Assembly: GCF_033807575.1 (NCBI RefSeq)
Contig: NC_084717.1
Span: 2,853,692 to 2,917,691, forward strand
Length of the DNA stretch: 64,000 nucleotides
Source of the DNA: Cydia pomonella
Taxonomy: Eukaryota; Arthropoda; Insecta; Lepidoptera; Tortricidae
Direction of reading: 5' to 3'
The notes under the pieces were generated by a model. That model saw only the letters and a list, made by a program, of their open reading frames with translations, searched no databases and was not told the origin of the DNA. The position numbers and the translations under genes were made by a program. Positions 11,552 through 22,000 of the stretch are shown piece after piece. Each line of letters starts with the position of its first letter. Position 1 is the first letter of the stretch.

Positions 11552-11639
11552 TGTCATTCACGAAGACGCGTGGCTTGACTCGTATTTTCATGTTATTAAA
11601 GGTTAGATTTGACAAATCTGCGCGTCATCGTGGATGACA
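11552..11639. mobile_element. Small MITE with 19-bp terminal inverted repeats
   Basis: TGTCATTCACGAAGACGCG at the left and CGCGTCATCGTGGATGACA at the right pair with two mismatches across 88 bp. No coding. Confidence 0.8.
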
Positions 11640-12494
11640 AGAACTTTAGTCCGTTGAAGTGTTTTTTAATTGAAACAAAAAAACGTTTCTAAATCCACTT
11701 AATCAATCAATATTCTTCTCAATATTTGCTTATTTGGATTTGATTTATTTTAGTTTTTTCAGTTATTTATCTCGGGTCCAACTGTCAATCAAAAAATAAG
11801 ATGGTTTTCTTATTATTACGTTATTACTCGGACTAAGTACGATGTGCGAGATGCACGCAAAAAAATGCGTGTCAAAAAGAGATCAAATTTACGACAAGTG
11901 GAATGGCCAATTGAAACAGAAAAATATCTATATTTAACCGTGATAAGGAGGTTGGAATGGTTAACGGAATGAAATAGCTAACCTATTTAAACACTGCATA
12001 CGATTTAACAAGCCGTATTAGTCTACTGAAACGAATTAAATTAAATTGCATTTAAATCATTTCAGTGGCGCCGTGCTTGAATTGGAGCATTTGCTAATTA
12101 ATGTACACTATTGATATTTTAGAATTAAATTAATGAATATATTAAATAGAATAGAAATTATTCTTCGATATATTTTAGTGCTATTGACGCATGATGTAAA
12201 TATTTTTAACATATTTAAATAGGTACAGTAAACAGCATTATTCTACATAAACCTTATTATGCTTATTGTGCGTTTTTTTTGTACATTGTGGTTTTTTGCG
12301 ATATTAAATGACTTCTTTTTGTTATAGATAAAAATTTCTATATAATAACTTGATCTATACCAAGTTATTATTATGGGATTCTGCAAGGGTCAACACACTT
12401 AATAATGTGGACCTTATTGAACCGCTTTTAGGCTGGTAATCCTAGATATTATACCCGTGTGCATTTTGACTGCGTGCAAAAATCTATTAAATTA
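11640..12494. other. Non-coding, AT-rich
   Basis: Nothing recognisable apart from a short inverted repeat around 12335-12375 (AACTTGATC and GATCTATACCAAGTT). Confidence 0.45.
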
Positions 12495-12665
12495 ATAAAC
12501 AAATAAATAAAGTATATACTTACACAATTTGACTAAGCCCTACAGTAAACTCAAGAAGGCTTGTGGTGTGGGTACTCAGACAACGATATGTGATAACATT
12601 TAAATACTTTAATACATAGAAAACGTCCATGACTCAGGCACAAATGTCCTTGCTCATCACACAAA
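12495..12665 (-). mobile_element. SINE A, headless copy
   Basis: ACACAATTTGACTAAGCCC, GAAGGCTTGTG, CAGACAACGATAT and CATGACTCAGGCACAAATGT match the reversed body of the complete SINE A. The tRNA-like head is absent. Confidence 0.8.
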
Positions 12666-12731
12666 TAATAAACCTAACGTAACCGCACGTACTTTACGTT
12701 ACGTACACTTAGTTTCCCGATACATAGTCTT

Positions 12732-12862
12732 GTCACCGTCAGATATATCGGAGCAGCCAAAGTAGTCACAAATATCTGAAGACGCCTCTATCGTCAAGGT
12801 GTTAGAGTGCGTGTTCAGATATTTTCGAGCAACTCGGCCACTCCGATATATCTGATGGCGAC
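12732..12862. mobile_element. MITE, family B
   Basis: Ends GTCACCGTCAGATATATCGG and its near-complement pair across 131 bp. The interior ACAAATATCTGAAGACGCC recurs with changes at 62211-62303, defining a small family. Confidence 0.8.
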
Positions 12863-13339
12863 TGTACACAGGGTTGATACAAGCTGAGCTCAGACATCAA
12901 GTTGCTCCAAATTGACCAAAGCGCGATGCAATCAGGGAACTAGTTAGACGAAACCGCAAATCTCTGGTTACATAGAGTTTCAGCAGAGACAGTTATGGGA
13001 TATAGATTGGTAGTCTTCATACATAGTTGAATTTCACTTTTACGAGTATATTTGTCATCTCAACTCAATTGTATATGTTTTGTAAACCGCTTTGACTTAT
13101 GCATAATGCAAAACGCATTATGAAGCGTTTACGAAGAGCACGAGGTCACCACTCATAGGTGCAATTTTACTTGTAAAATGCTTTGATTTGAGCAGCGAAA
13201 CTAAATTGTATTCTACATAATTTTAAACTAAAACAGCCTGGGTACACTCCTAAAGCTTAATATTTGTAAATATTTTTAATTTACACGAATATTAGAAATG
13301 TCGTAAATATGGGCGCAACTGAAATAAGCGCTCACGCTC
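12863..13339. other. Non-coding DNA
   Basis: Contains a palindrome near 13100-13121 (GCATAATGCAAAACGCATTA) and no gene. Confidence 0.4.
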
Positions 13340-13735
13340 CCGTATTAAATTTGTAGGGATCACAGGTCTCTGTGGAGGTCTCTCGGGGATTCGAGATGAT
13401 TAGCCCTGTATGGAGCCACGCTCCGCTGCATACCAGCAACACGTGAGAGACTGTTCCTTCTGTGTCTCCATGGATCTTCGGCATAGGGGACTGTCTGTAA
13501 CACCTGTTATAAAAAGATGTTTGTTAAATAGTCCATGACCTGTTATGATAGTGCTTATTACCATATTCAGTCGAACCCTAGTTGCAGGAGCGCCCTTGTG
13601 AGCTTTCTGTTGATGCCACGCATGGCATGTTTGGCCCGTCTACATCTAGTCTGGTTCAGCCAGTGTTCTGTGTGTAGTTTCCCTGTACGTGCCAGCAGTA
13701 TTGAACGTAACTTGCTAAACGGTACCGGGAGAATG
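13340..13735 (-). pseudogene. Degraded LINE tail with RNase H-associated zinc-knuckle region
   Basis: On the minus strand, TGHGLFNKHLFITGVTDSP is followed by Cys and, in a shifted frame, GDTEGTVSHVLLVC. This is the Thr-Gly-His-Gly, Cys-x-Cys, His-x4-Cys layout at the end of R1/I/Jockey-group polyproteins. Frame changes and stops upstream show that it is a relic. No 3' tail or target duplication was recognised. Confidence 0.7.
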
Positions 13736-14034
13736 GCCCGATAAATTCTTTAAAACTCTCCTCCATTACGTGATAGCTATTAAATTTAATGACCCCTAGA
13801 ACAAGATTTTGATGCGTGATAGACAGTCTTAAATATTTAATTGTCTCCGGTTTGGGATAAGCTAGGGACCTTCATGCTGATAAGATACGACGTAGATTTA
13901 GTACCTACCGATTCAAATGGGACTAAGCGGAGAATTATATTACTCAAGTGATGTTACGATTCTGTCGTGCCGAGATATAAGACTTCTCTAGTATTATTAT
14001 AGAATAACCTCACACAAATATTGTATGATAAAAT
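13736..14034. other. Non-coding DNA
   Basis: No feature supported. Confidence 0.4.
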
Positions 14035-14150
14035 ATTTAATTCTAAATTAAATTACCCACAACACAAGCCTTTTTGGCTTACCGTGGGGCTTAGTCAATT
14101 TGTGTAAGAATGTCCCTATAATATTTATTTTCATATTTATTTATTTATTT
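14035..14150 (+). mobile_element. SINE A, 3' fragment
   Basis: ACACAAGCCTTTTTGGCTTA, GTGTAAGAATGTCC and an ATTT-rich tail match the 3' end of the SINE A at 43111-43364. Confidence 0.75.
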
Positions 14151-14159
14151 AAATATCAT

Positions 14160-14352
14160 TTGAAATTTACCACTAGCTTTTCGGTGAAGTAAAACATCGT
14201 GAGGAAACCTGCATACATCTGCAAAGAAATTGAAAGGCGTATGTGAAGTCCCCAATGCTTGGGCTAGCGCGGGGACTATAGCCCGAGGCCTCTCGGGTAT
14301 CAGAGGAGGCCTGTGCCCAGCAGTGGGACGTATATAGGCTGAATTATGATTG
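14160..14352 (+). mobile_element. SINE B, headless copy
   Basis: ACTAGCTTTTCGGTGAAG, AAACCTGCATACATCTGC and TGTGCCCAGCAGTGGGACG match the body of the SINE at 31314-31602. The tRNA-like promoter head is missing. The tail ends with the GCCCAGCAGTGGGAC word found at the 3' end of an RTE-like LINE. Confidence 0.8.
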
Positions 14353-14829
14353 AGTATGACTATTTATTGAATAAATCCATTAATTTATTTATAGTTTTAC
14401 ATGTATGTCAAATGTATAATTATTGGTGCAATAAAGAATATTTACTTGAATCCATTTACTTGAATTGAAGGAATTAAGCATTATTTTCGAGACGCAAAAT
14501 AGAAATGCAAACAGATTCTAATTTCCTTTCTGACAAAATTTCGACAAACATATACCTATCTTGATTATATTCTGACTTCTGAGCTACCAAAGAAGTACTG
14601 ATGTCACTCATACGTTATTTACGGATGGTTTTATTTTTTACAGATTGCCGCCTTCGGAATGCCCGATTAGATAACAGCGCGATAACGAAACCATCGCTAT
14701 GAATGAACGAAGACAACTCAGATAGCAAAACGCTCTCGCACAAAACAAAATGATTGGATACGTGGTAATATTGTGAATCCAAAAGGCATTCCTAAAAACC
14801 AAACAGTGACTGATGGTGTTATAAATGCA
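14353..14829. other. Upstream region of the globin exon
   Basis: Non-coding. Includes an AATAAAGAATATTTACTTG simple-tail remnant near 14431 and may contain promoter elements of the globin gene. No clear TATA box was seen. Confidence 0.35.
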
Positions 14830-14895
14830 GTTTTAGCAGTGCAGTGTTTTCAGTGTTTTGGTTTTCTTTTGGTGATGTGTCAGTGTTAGTGAGCG
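14830..14895 (+). promoter_or_regulatory. Probable 5' UTR and initiator region of the globin gene
   Basis: TCAGTG at 14850 fits the arthropod initiator consensus TCAGT. Similar CAGTG words surround it. The interval leads without an intron signal to the start codon, and an in-frame TGA at 14890-14892 closes the frame upstream of the ATG. The transcription start itself is inferred only. Confidence 0.35.
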
Positions 14896-15092
14896 ATGGG
14901 TTGCCAGTTGGGTAAATTGGCTGCCTCGGAGAGGAGAGGCACGGGGGCTGCTGCGCCGGCAATCGCGGACGGGCCGCCGCCGGCGACCGACCCGCGGCTG
15001 CCGCTGACGGCAAAGCAGAAGTACTCCATGCTTGCCTCGTGGAAGGGCATATCAAGGGCTATGGAGAAGACTGGCATTTGCATGTTTATAAA
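14896..15092 (+). CDS. Globin, first coding exon (globin X-like)
   Basis: This exon encodes the N-terminus of a haem-binding globin, 65 codons plus two bases. The protein begins Met-Gly-Cys, a context for N-myristoylation of Gly2 and palmitoylation of Cys3. That suggests a membrane-anchored globin X-type protein. Residues 4-36 are a Gly/Ala/Pro-rich linker encoded by GC-rich DNA. From LTAKQ (37-41) the sequence follows globin helices A and B, with the hallmark SW at 48-49 and GICMF at 60-64. The exon ends AA|GTAAGT inside the Lys66 codon. This is phase 2, at the position equivalent to B12.2, where an intron is conserved across animal globins. The proximal and distal histidines lie in later exons, which I did not find. 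An in-frame stop just upstream fixes the start. Confidence 0.82.
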
Positions 15093-15124
15093 GTAAGTGT
15101 GCTAATAATTAAGCAAGCTACTTG

Positions 15125-15535
15125 TATTTTAAGATCTAAACTTTTTTTATCCTGGTCATCAAAGAAAAGTGTCCTCTTTGCGTCGTATTCCTCCACATGA
15201 GGGTCGTGGTCTCCCGTTTGTATCACTTTCTCTCTTATGATCTTTCTCCTTCTGTTTTTGTCTCTGGCGGTGTGGAGAGCCACGTAAACTGTGGAGTCAA
15301 GAGCGGTGCGGATCTGGTCAGACCAACGTATTGGACTGCTTCCGCGTCCAGGCCTTTCCCCATCTACTTTGCCGGTCACAATGAGTCTTCGAGGTTGCCA
15401 CCGTTTTTTCTTGCAATATGACTGAAGTATTCAAGGACTCTGCGTAGACATTCGGAGGACTGCCGTGAAGAAATCTTGAGTTCCCGCAATATGGAAACGT
15501 TATTCCGAAATGCTGGAAAAGAAAGGTGTACATAC
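15125..15535 (-). pseudogene. LINE C-terminal fragment, frameshifted
   Basis: On the minus strand the frame reads NVSILRELKIS, then LRRVLEYFSHIARKNGGNLE. After a +1 shift near 15378 it reads VTGKVDGERPGRGSSPIRWS and RTALDSTVYVALHTARDKN. This matches the terminal part of RTE-like LINE polyproteins, where Gly-His/Ile-Ala-Arg and Gly-Arg-Ser-Pro-x-Arg-Trp precede the end. It lies directly in the putative first intron of the globin gene, on the opposite strand. Confidence 0.75.
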
Positions 15536-18376
15536 ATTAAACAACAAAACTTCAACTGAGGTTAGATAGAGTAAGAGAAACATTGGAACAAGAGAAGTAT
15601 TTGTAGGGAATCCTCATACGGTTCCTCTTGTCCCGGTCGGGAATACAGCCTAGCTACACTACTTTGCTAAGTCCAATGGACTCGCTAACCAACGTAGGGT
15701 GTGGTCCTCCAGCATTACGGGGGTTGTGTGACGGGTTAACACCCCTCCCCCGGAAAAATACTATCATATCGAAACCGACACAAGAAAAGAACCGATCTGT
15801 CCCGAGCAAAATAAACTTTTCTTACCCCAGATGTCCTTATTGACAAAACTACATACTCCAATAATAATATATATCATACTCCAATAATAAAAACAGACAT
15901 ATTTCAAGTTCTTACTTTATTATTATCAGTAAGAAAAATGTAATAAAACTTTGAAACTTGAACTACATAACAACCTGACTTAGTCAGTCAGACCGAACTC
16001 ATTTTACCTTACTGCGTTCTTATTACGATTTAATAAAAAAACTTTCATATCAGTTTATCAAAACGGTTATCAGAAACCAAGGGAAGGCGAGTGGAAACAC
16101 ATTAAATAAGTAAGTTACATAACAATCGTAGCAATCGGGATGTTAGAGGTCGATTTCATCTCAAGCCAATCCCGCTAGGAGCTCCCCGGAAACTGAAGTG
16201 GAAAGGCCAGCCTTTCTATTCGCAAAGGTTTTGTATTCGACTATGAATAATATTTTTTTGTCTAATATGTGGAGGGCTTCATCAATTTTTTCAAATATTT
16301 CGCGAGCTAAATCACTTTTGCTTCATCGCGTGCGCCCGTCCTACTTACCCACTTTTTTAAGCTGACCCCAGATTTGGGAGTCACACAAATCGAAATATTA
16401 CTTAAGTATCTTAGAATAAGAAATTTAGATATTACTGAAATATGAAACAATAACGCTCAAAGGTAATGTTATACTGGTTTAACAGTAGTGTTAACCGCTT
16501 TGAACGGTTTGAACAGCCCAGCTCCATTTCCGTAAATAGCTTACATTTTATAAAATTGTTTGAAACGACTGAATATGGAAGGTTGCTGAGAAAATACAAT
16601 AGTTGCATTGGCCATTGAGTTGTCGATATAAAATAGATTATAAAATGAAAATCTTCTTCTTCTTTCTGTGCCTCTTCCCATTATTTCTGATCGGCCGGCG
16701 TTTATTACGCAACAGGTTACCGTATTATTTTAACTAAACTTTAGTTATTTACATACGATTCAACTTCAAACTATTTATCAAGCGTCGTTTTTTTTAACAT
16801 ATTCGTTTTCACGTTGGCGCCAGAGGGTGTGCGTTAACGAAATCATCACAAACATAAGATTATTATTATAATCTATATTTCAGACCAGGGATCCATATTT
16901 TGTTAGTAATGTACATAAAAACAATTATTAAATTTTGATGTACTTGAAATGTATTTTGTTATTTATTTTCTTTTAGTATCAAAACTTCACAGCTAAGAAA
17001 AATATATCATTAGCAGGCAAGTGAGCTCCATAAAGTAAAGTAGGTAAAAAAAGGAAAACATTTTACGACCGTCCTATACGAAGGACAAATTTATATTTGC
17101 CGTTTTTGGGGGCGTACGTACCTTTATAGTTCTCTTAGATTATAAGCGAATTAGGTTAGTTCTATAGTTCGCCACCGGTAAAAGTAAAGTGGTAAGTAAA
17201 CGTATGGAAAGCTAATATTTCAGACATAAAACGGTGGTCACGTTAAGATGGCGGTTTTACACCTAGATCTAAGAGGGTTTTTATTACACGGGACCCAATG
17301 TTTAAGGTTGTTTAAATTGTTGGTTTATACCTTTTGTGGAAGTAAACACCTATGACGACTCGTGACTAGATCATAGATTTTGATCATTTAATGAAATGTC
17401 ATTTTAGGATTGATCACTATTCATGATGTCTGTAGGTTAGGTTTGACTTCTTTATGATATACAACTATAATCATTAGACTAGTTTATTTACATGAGGTAC
17501 ACAGAACCTTTAAAATTAATATTGGAATTTAAAATTCTTAAAAAGTGTGAAAATTGTAAAATTACAATTATCGTCCGTGAATTTGCCTTCCTGTTCAATG
17601 AAAGACAAAAAAATTATGTTAGCATTTTTAAAGGAAATATCAGTTAGCATATTTACACTTTATTACCCTCGTCCGGAAACAACTCTCTCACTTTATCTCT
17701 ATAAGGTAAGGTAAAGTAAGTAATTTACCAATAAAAATCATGGTCAACGCTCCCATTTTTACCGTCTATATTACATATATCTCAGGCCAGTATAGTGTAT
17801 ACTACGCAATTACGGCTAGGCACGCCGTAATTCTCAGTTAAGCCTTCTATCCATATTTATCGTAAACACAAGCCCCTAGTTCGTTTATCTGTGCTTACAC
17901 ACGACGCACACAATAACCTGGAACTAAAAGGCTTGTGTCGCAAAAAAACTCCTGATACTTATGCCTTTCTGGTACTAAGATTTAGGGATTAGCGTAACGC
18001 AAGGGACGGTGCTAGGGTATATAGTTGTTGCGTAATGAAATTGTGGTTACCAACAATGTTTTAAGGCACAACAAGGCAAAAGTTCTTTCGGGTTTTCCGG
18101 CGCTTATGTAGCTTTTGATATTTGAGACACAAATACCTATGGCGCTAAGATCATATTTCCCTGTAGGTTTTAGGACTTTTAGGTTTAGTTAATTGGTCCA
18201 TTTGCCTTCATTTAGTGCTAATAAAACCCTAATCGGAAGTAAATACGGGTTGTGGCGAACTGCGTCGCATGTGGCGTCATTATTGTGGTTTATGTTCTTT
18301 ATTGCAGAACAACCTAACTATACATAATATATAGGAGTATAAAAGCCGATAACAAAGGGAGTTTGCCATAAAAGAC
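15536..18376. other. Non-coding, AT-rich
   Basis: About 2.8 kb without a supported gene; only short incidental open frames. I see no clear mobile element ends, so any repeats here are too old to recognise by eye. Confidence 0.45.
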
Positions 18377-18467
18377 CACTTACATGGTTGAAAAATGAAA
18401 ATGAACGTTTCTCCAGAAAATTCTTGCCTGTACTAAAAGGCTTGAAATGCACTTACATGGTTGGCAG
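18377..18467. repeat. Host minisatellite, left part (73-bp unit)
   Basis: CACTTACATGGTTG starts at 18377 and again at 18450, with TTCTTGCCTGTACTAAAAGG inside the unit. The array is broken at 18467 by the LTR element and resumes at 23404. Confidence 0.85.
18463..18467. repeat. Target site duplication GGCAG, left
   Basis: The five bases immediately before the left LTR are repeated at 23404-23408 immediately after the right LTR. This is the expected footprint of integrase. Confidence 0.85.
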
Positions 18468-18589
18468 TGTAAAGTGTTATGAATTGTATAATGAAACCAC
18501 CATAGCTGAGTATAGACTGATTTATTATTTTCTCGCATGCCGCTGCAACCTACCCTACATCTTAATCTACCCACATATAAATACTGACA
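18468..18589 (-). repeat. 3' LTR
   Basis: 122 bp, on the minus strand starting TGTCAGTATTTATATG and ending CACTTTACA. It is identical to the LTR at 23282-23403. It must supply the polyadenylation signal of the element, and the other copy the promoter; no canonical TATA box could be assigned with certainty. Confidence 0.9.
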
Positions 18590-18600
18590 ACTCCCCTTTG
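18590..18600 (-). promoter_or_regulatory. Polypurine tract
   Basis: On the minus strand CAAAGGGGAGT lies directly before the 3' LTR start TGTCAG. This is the usual site for priming plus-strand DNA synthesis and it helps to fix the LTR boundary. Confidence 0.75.
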
Positions 18601-19048
18601 AAAAAACAAAGAAAACAATTACACAGACTTAAGAGTGAGAGTGAATATACTTACACACTATAGAGCGTGCAAATTACATATACTTAGGTATTTTCCTATT
18701 ATTATTTTCATTATTCATACCATCTCCTTCCTTTGAATAATACATTAATTAAATTAATTTTATGCATGTATTTATTTATATGTATATATTTTTTTTTTTT
18801 TTTTTATACAAGATAAGAAATAAACTTACACATGCAAGTGTAGGTATCTATCTAAATTTAAATTCATTCCACATTTATAAAATCATATACGAATAATTGT
18901 GCTTATTATTTTTATCACATTTAGTTTAAACTTTTTTTTTTTTATTTACGCTGTTTTCTAATTTAATCACAAAGACTACACTTTATTCTTTTCATCTTAA
19001 TCATGCGAACATAATTTTCATTGTTTACCATCTGAATAGGTACTTAAT
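18601..19048 (-). other. 3' non-coding region of the Gypsy element
   Basis: AT-rich sequence with poly(T) at 18789-18805 and 18930-18942, between the stop codon and the polypurine tract. No env-like frame is present. Confidence 0.6.
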
Positions 19049-22000
19049 CTAGTTGCGACGAGGTTCAGGTACAGGGTAGGTCCACCGATCAGGAGGTCTC
19101 ACCATCCTGCCAAAGCGAGTAACATAATAATTAGTATTATTTGCGGAATTCATTTGCTCGCGGTTAGGACTAAGACCCCGGGAGCTGATGGTAGGCTGCG
19201 ACGCACATGGCACCGTTATATTTATATCGTCATAGGTACATATTGCAGGTTGATCTGAGCGCTGTGGTGAGTCAGCGATCAGCTGTCTACGATTACGTCT
19301 TAGAATTCTACCAGACATCATTTTTATAAGATATGACCGCGGCCCTACAATACCATGTACAGTTCCGTTTTGCCATTCATTGTTTATTCTTACCTTAACC
19401 TTATCACCTACTTGGAATTCTCGCAGGTGCTTAGCACCTTTATCGTAATAATGTTTTTGTTTACTTTGACGCAGTTTTAGGTACTGTTCGACATTTCGCG
19501 GGATTTTAGGAGCTAGTAATCTTGGAGAACATGGTAAAAAACTACGCAGTTTCCTGTTATTCAATAGTTCAGCAGGTGAAGGCAAATTATTGTCAAGCGG
19601 GGTATTTAAATATTCTAACAAAGCTATGTTAAAATCAGATTGATTGAATGTGGTTTTCTTTAACATTTTTTTGATGATTTGAACTGCTCGCTCCACCTGA
19701 CCATTTGACTGGTGGTAGTGGGGGGAGGAGGTAACATGTTGGAAAAACCACTCTTTAGAAAATGTTTTAAATTCAGATGAAGCAAACTCAGGCCCATTAT
19801 CCGAAATTATCACTTCCGGTATGCCTTGACGTCTAAATATTTCTTTTAATTTTTTAATGACAACACCAGAACAAATAGATTTGACCTTGACTACTTCTAC
19901 AAATTTGCTATAGTAGTCAATTACTATCAGATAAGATTTCCCATTAAAATGAAATATATCTATGCCTAATTTTAACCAGGCTCTGTTTGGAGGTTCGTGC
20001 TGCATTAATGTTTGCTTGACGTTTTGTTTTCTAAATGTCAAACAAGCTTGACAATGCGAAAGGTAATCTTGCAACTGTGAGTTCATATGGGGCCAAAACA
20101 TGATATCGCGCGCTCTTAGTTTACATTTTTCTATTCCTAAGTGGCTACTATGTGCGCGTTTCATCATTTCTGATCGCATGCATTTAGGTATGACAACACG
20201 ATCTCCCCTCCAAACAATTCCATAAGCAACTGATAATTCATTTTGATATGCATAATAGGGTTTTAATGTATCACTAACATCTTTTTTATGATCTGGCCAT
20301 CCTCTTTTTATAGTTTTAGTTAGCTCTTTCAATTCAGCATCATCTTGCGTGCATTTTTGTATTTGTAAGAAGTGCGTATCAGTGAGCGGGTTGCTTGCCG
20401 AGATGGCGCACACCTGCGCGCGCACGTCGAGGTCGCTCGCCCGTGTGTTGTCATCGCCGCCCGCGCCGGCCTGCACCGCACGAGATAACGCATTGGCTAT
20501 ATATAAGTATCTACCAGGCTTGTATATTAAATTAAAAGTGTACGGCTGTAATCTTAGCAACATCCTCTGTAATCGAGCGGGCGTATTAACTAACGGTTTT
20601 TTAATTATGCTTACTAATGGTTTATGATCAGTTTCGATTGTAACATCATTTTTTCCATATATGTATGTATAAAACTTTTCACAAGCGAAAACACAGGCGT
20701 ATAATTCCTTTTCGATCTGTGCGTAGGCTTGTTCTGTTTTTGTCAGAGATTTAGATACATAACAAACGGGTAAACCATTTTGAAGTAAGCATCCACCTAG
20801 TCCGTTCTTACTCGCGTCTACTGAAATCGTCACCGGTTTTTTAACATCATAATATTGCAGAACTGGAGGACTACATAAGCATTTTTTTAAAGCATTAAAA
20901 CAATTATCATGCCTTGGTTCCCAGTGCCAGTGTACGTCTTTCTTTAATAACTCGCGTAATACATAAGTTTTTTCTGAGAGGTTAGGTATAAAGTTGCCTA
21001 CATATGTGATTAATCCGAGAAACCTCTCCAAGTCCTTGACACTCGCAGGAGTAGGCATGTTCATTATAGCACTAGTGCGTGAGTCATCGGGACTCACTCC
21101 GTGTTGCGTAATCTTATGGCCCAAGTATTTTATCTCTGATAAGCCTATTTTGCACTTTTCTTTGTTTAGTTTTATATTTATTTCCCTACACCTTTGTAAC
21201 ACTTTCCTTAGTCTAATGTCATGTAATGCTTTAGTATCGGCATAAATTAACAGATCATCTATGAATAATTTTACTCCTTCTATGTCGTCAAAATGTTCAT
21301 ATAATTTCCTATGGAAGATTTCAGACGCGGAGGAAATTCCATACGGCATGCGTAGGAATTTGTACCTACCAAAGGCGGAATTAAAAGTGCAAAGGTCACT
21401 ACTAGCTTGGCTCAACTTAACTTGCCAAAAACCTTGCTTGGCATCAAGAGTGCTAAAGTACTTTGCCCCCGCTAGACTTGAAGTTATTTCATCTAAAGTG
21501 GGCAATTTAAAATGCTCTCGCTTAATTACTTTATTTAAATCCTTCGGGTCAAGGCATATTCGCAGGTCTCCGTTCGGTTTTTTAACAACAGTCATGCTAT
21601 TTACCCAGTCGGTGGGTCCTTCAACTTTTGCGATGATGCCTTGATCCTGCATTTCTTTCAATTTATTTTTAACCTGTTCTACTAGCACAATTGGCAATTT
21701 TCTAGGGGCATGAATAACCGGTTGAGCATGGTCTTGTAATTGTATTTTGTATTCTCCTGGTAGACACCCCATACCGTCAAAAACGTCGGGGTACTCATCC
21801 AATACAGAGGTGGCGTTATTTGACCTACCTATAGACAGCTCATGGACTCTTTGTACTAAGCACATTTCTCTACAAGAGTATCTACCAATTATTGGACTTG
21901 ACTTGAGCTCAGCTACAATAAACTCCAAAATGTAAGTATTATTTTTATACACAACTTTTAGATTACATTTACCCGCAATGGGTATCAAGTCTTGTGAATA

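Noticed and set aside
14819..15083. Antisense protein over the globin exon
   Set aside because: Open frames on the minus strand are shadows of the GC-rich globin exon; no motif and no supporting splice signals.
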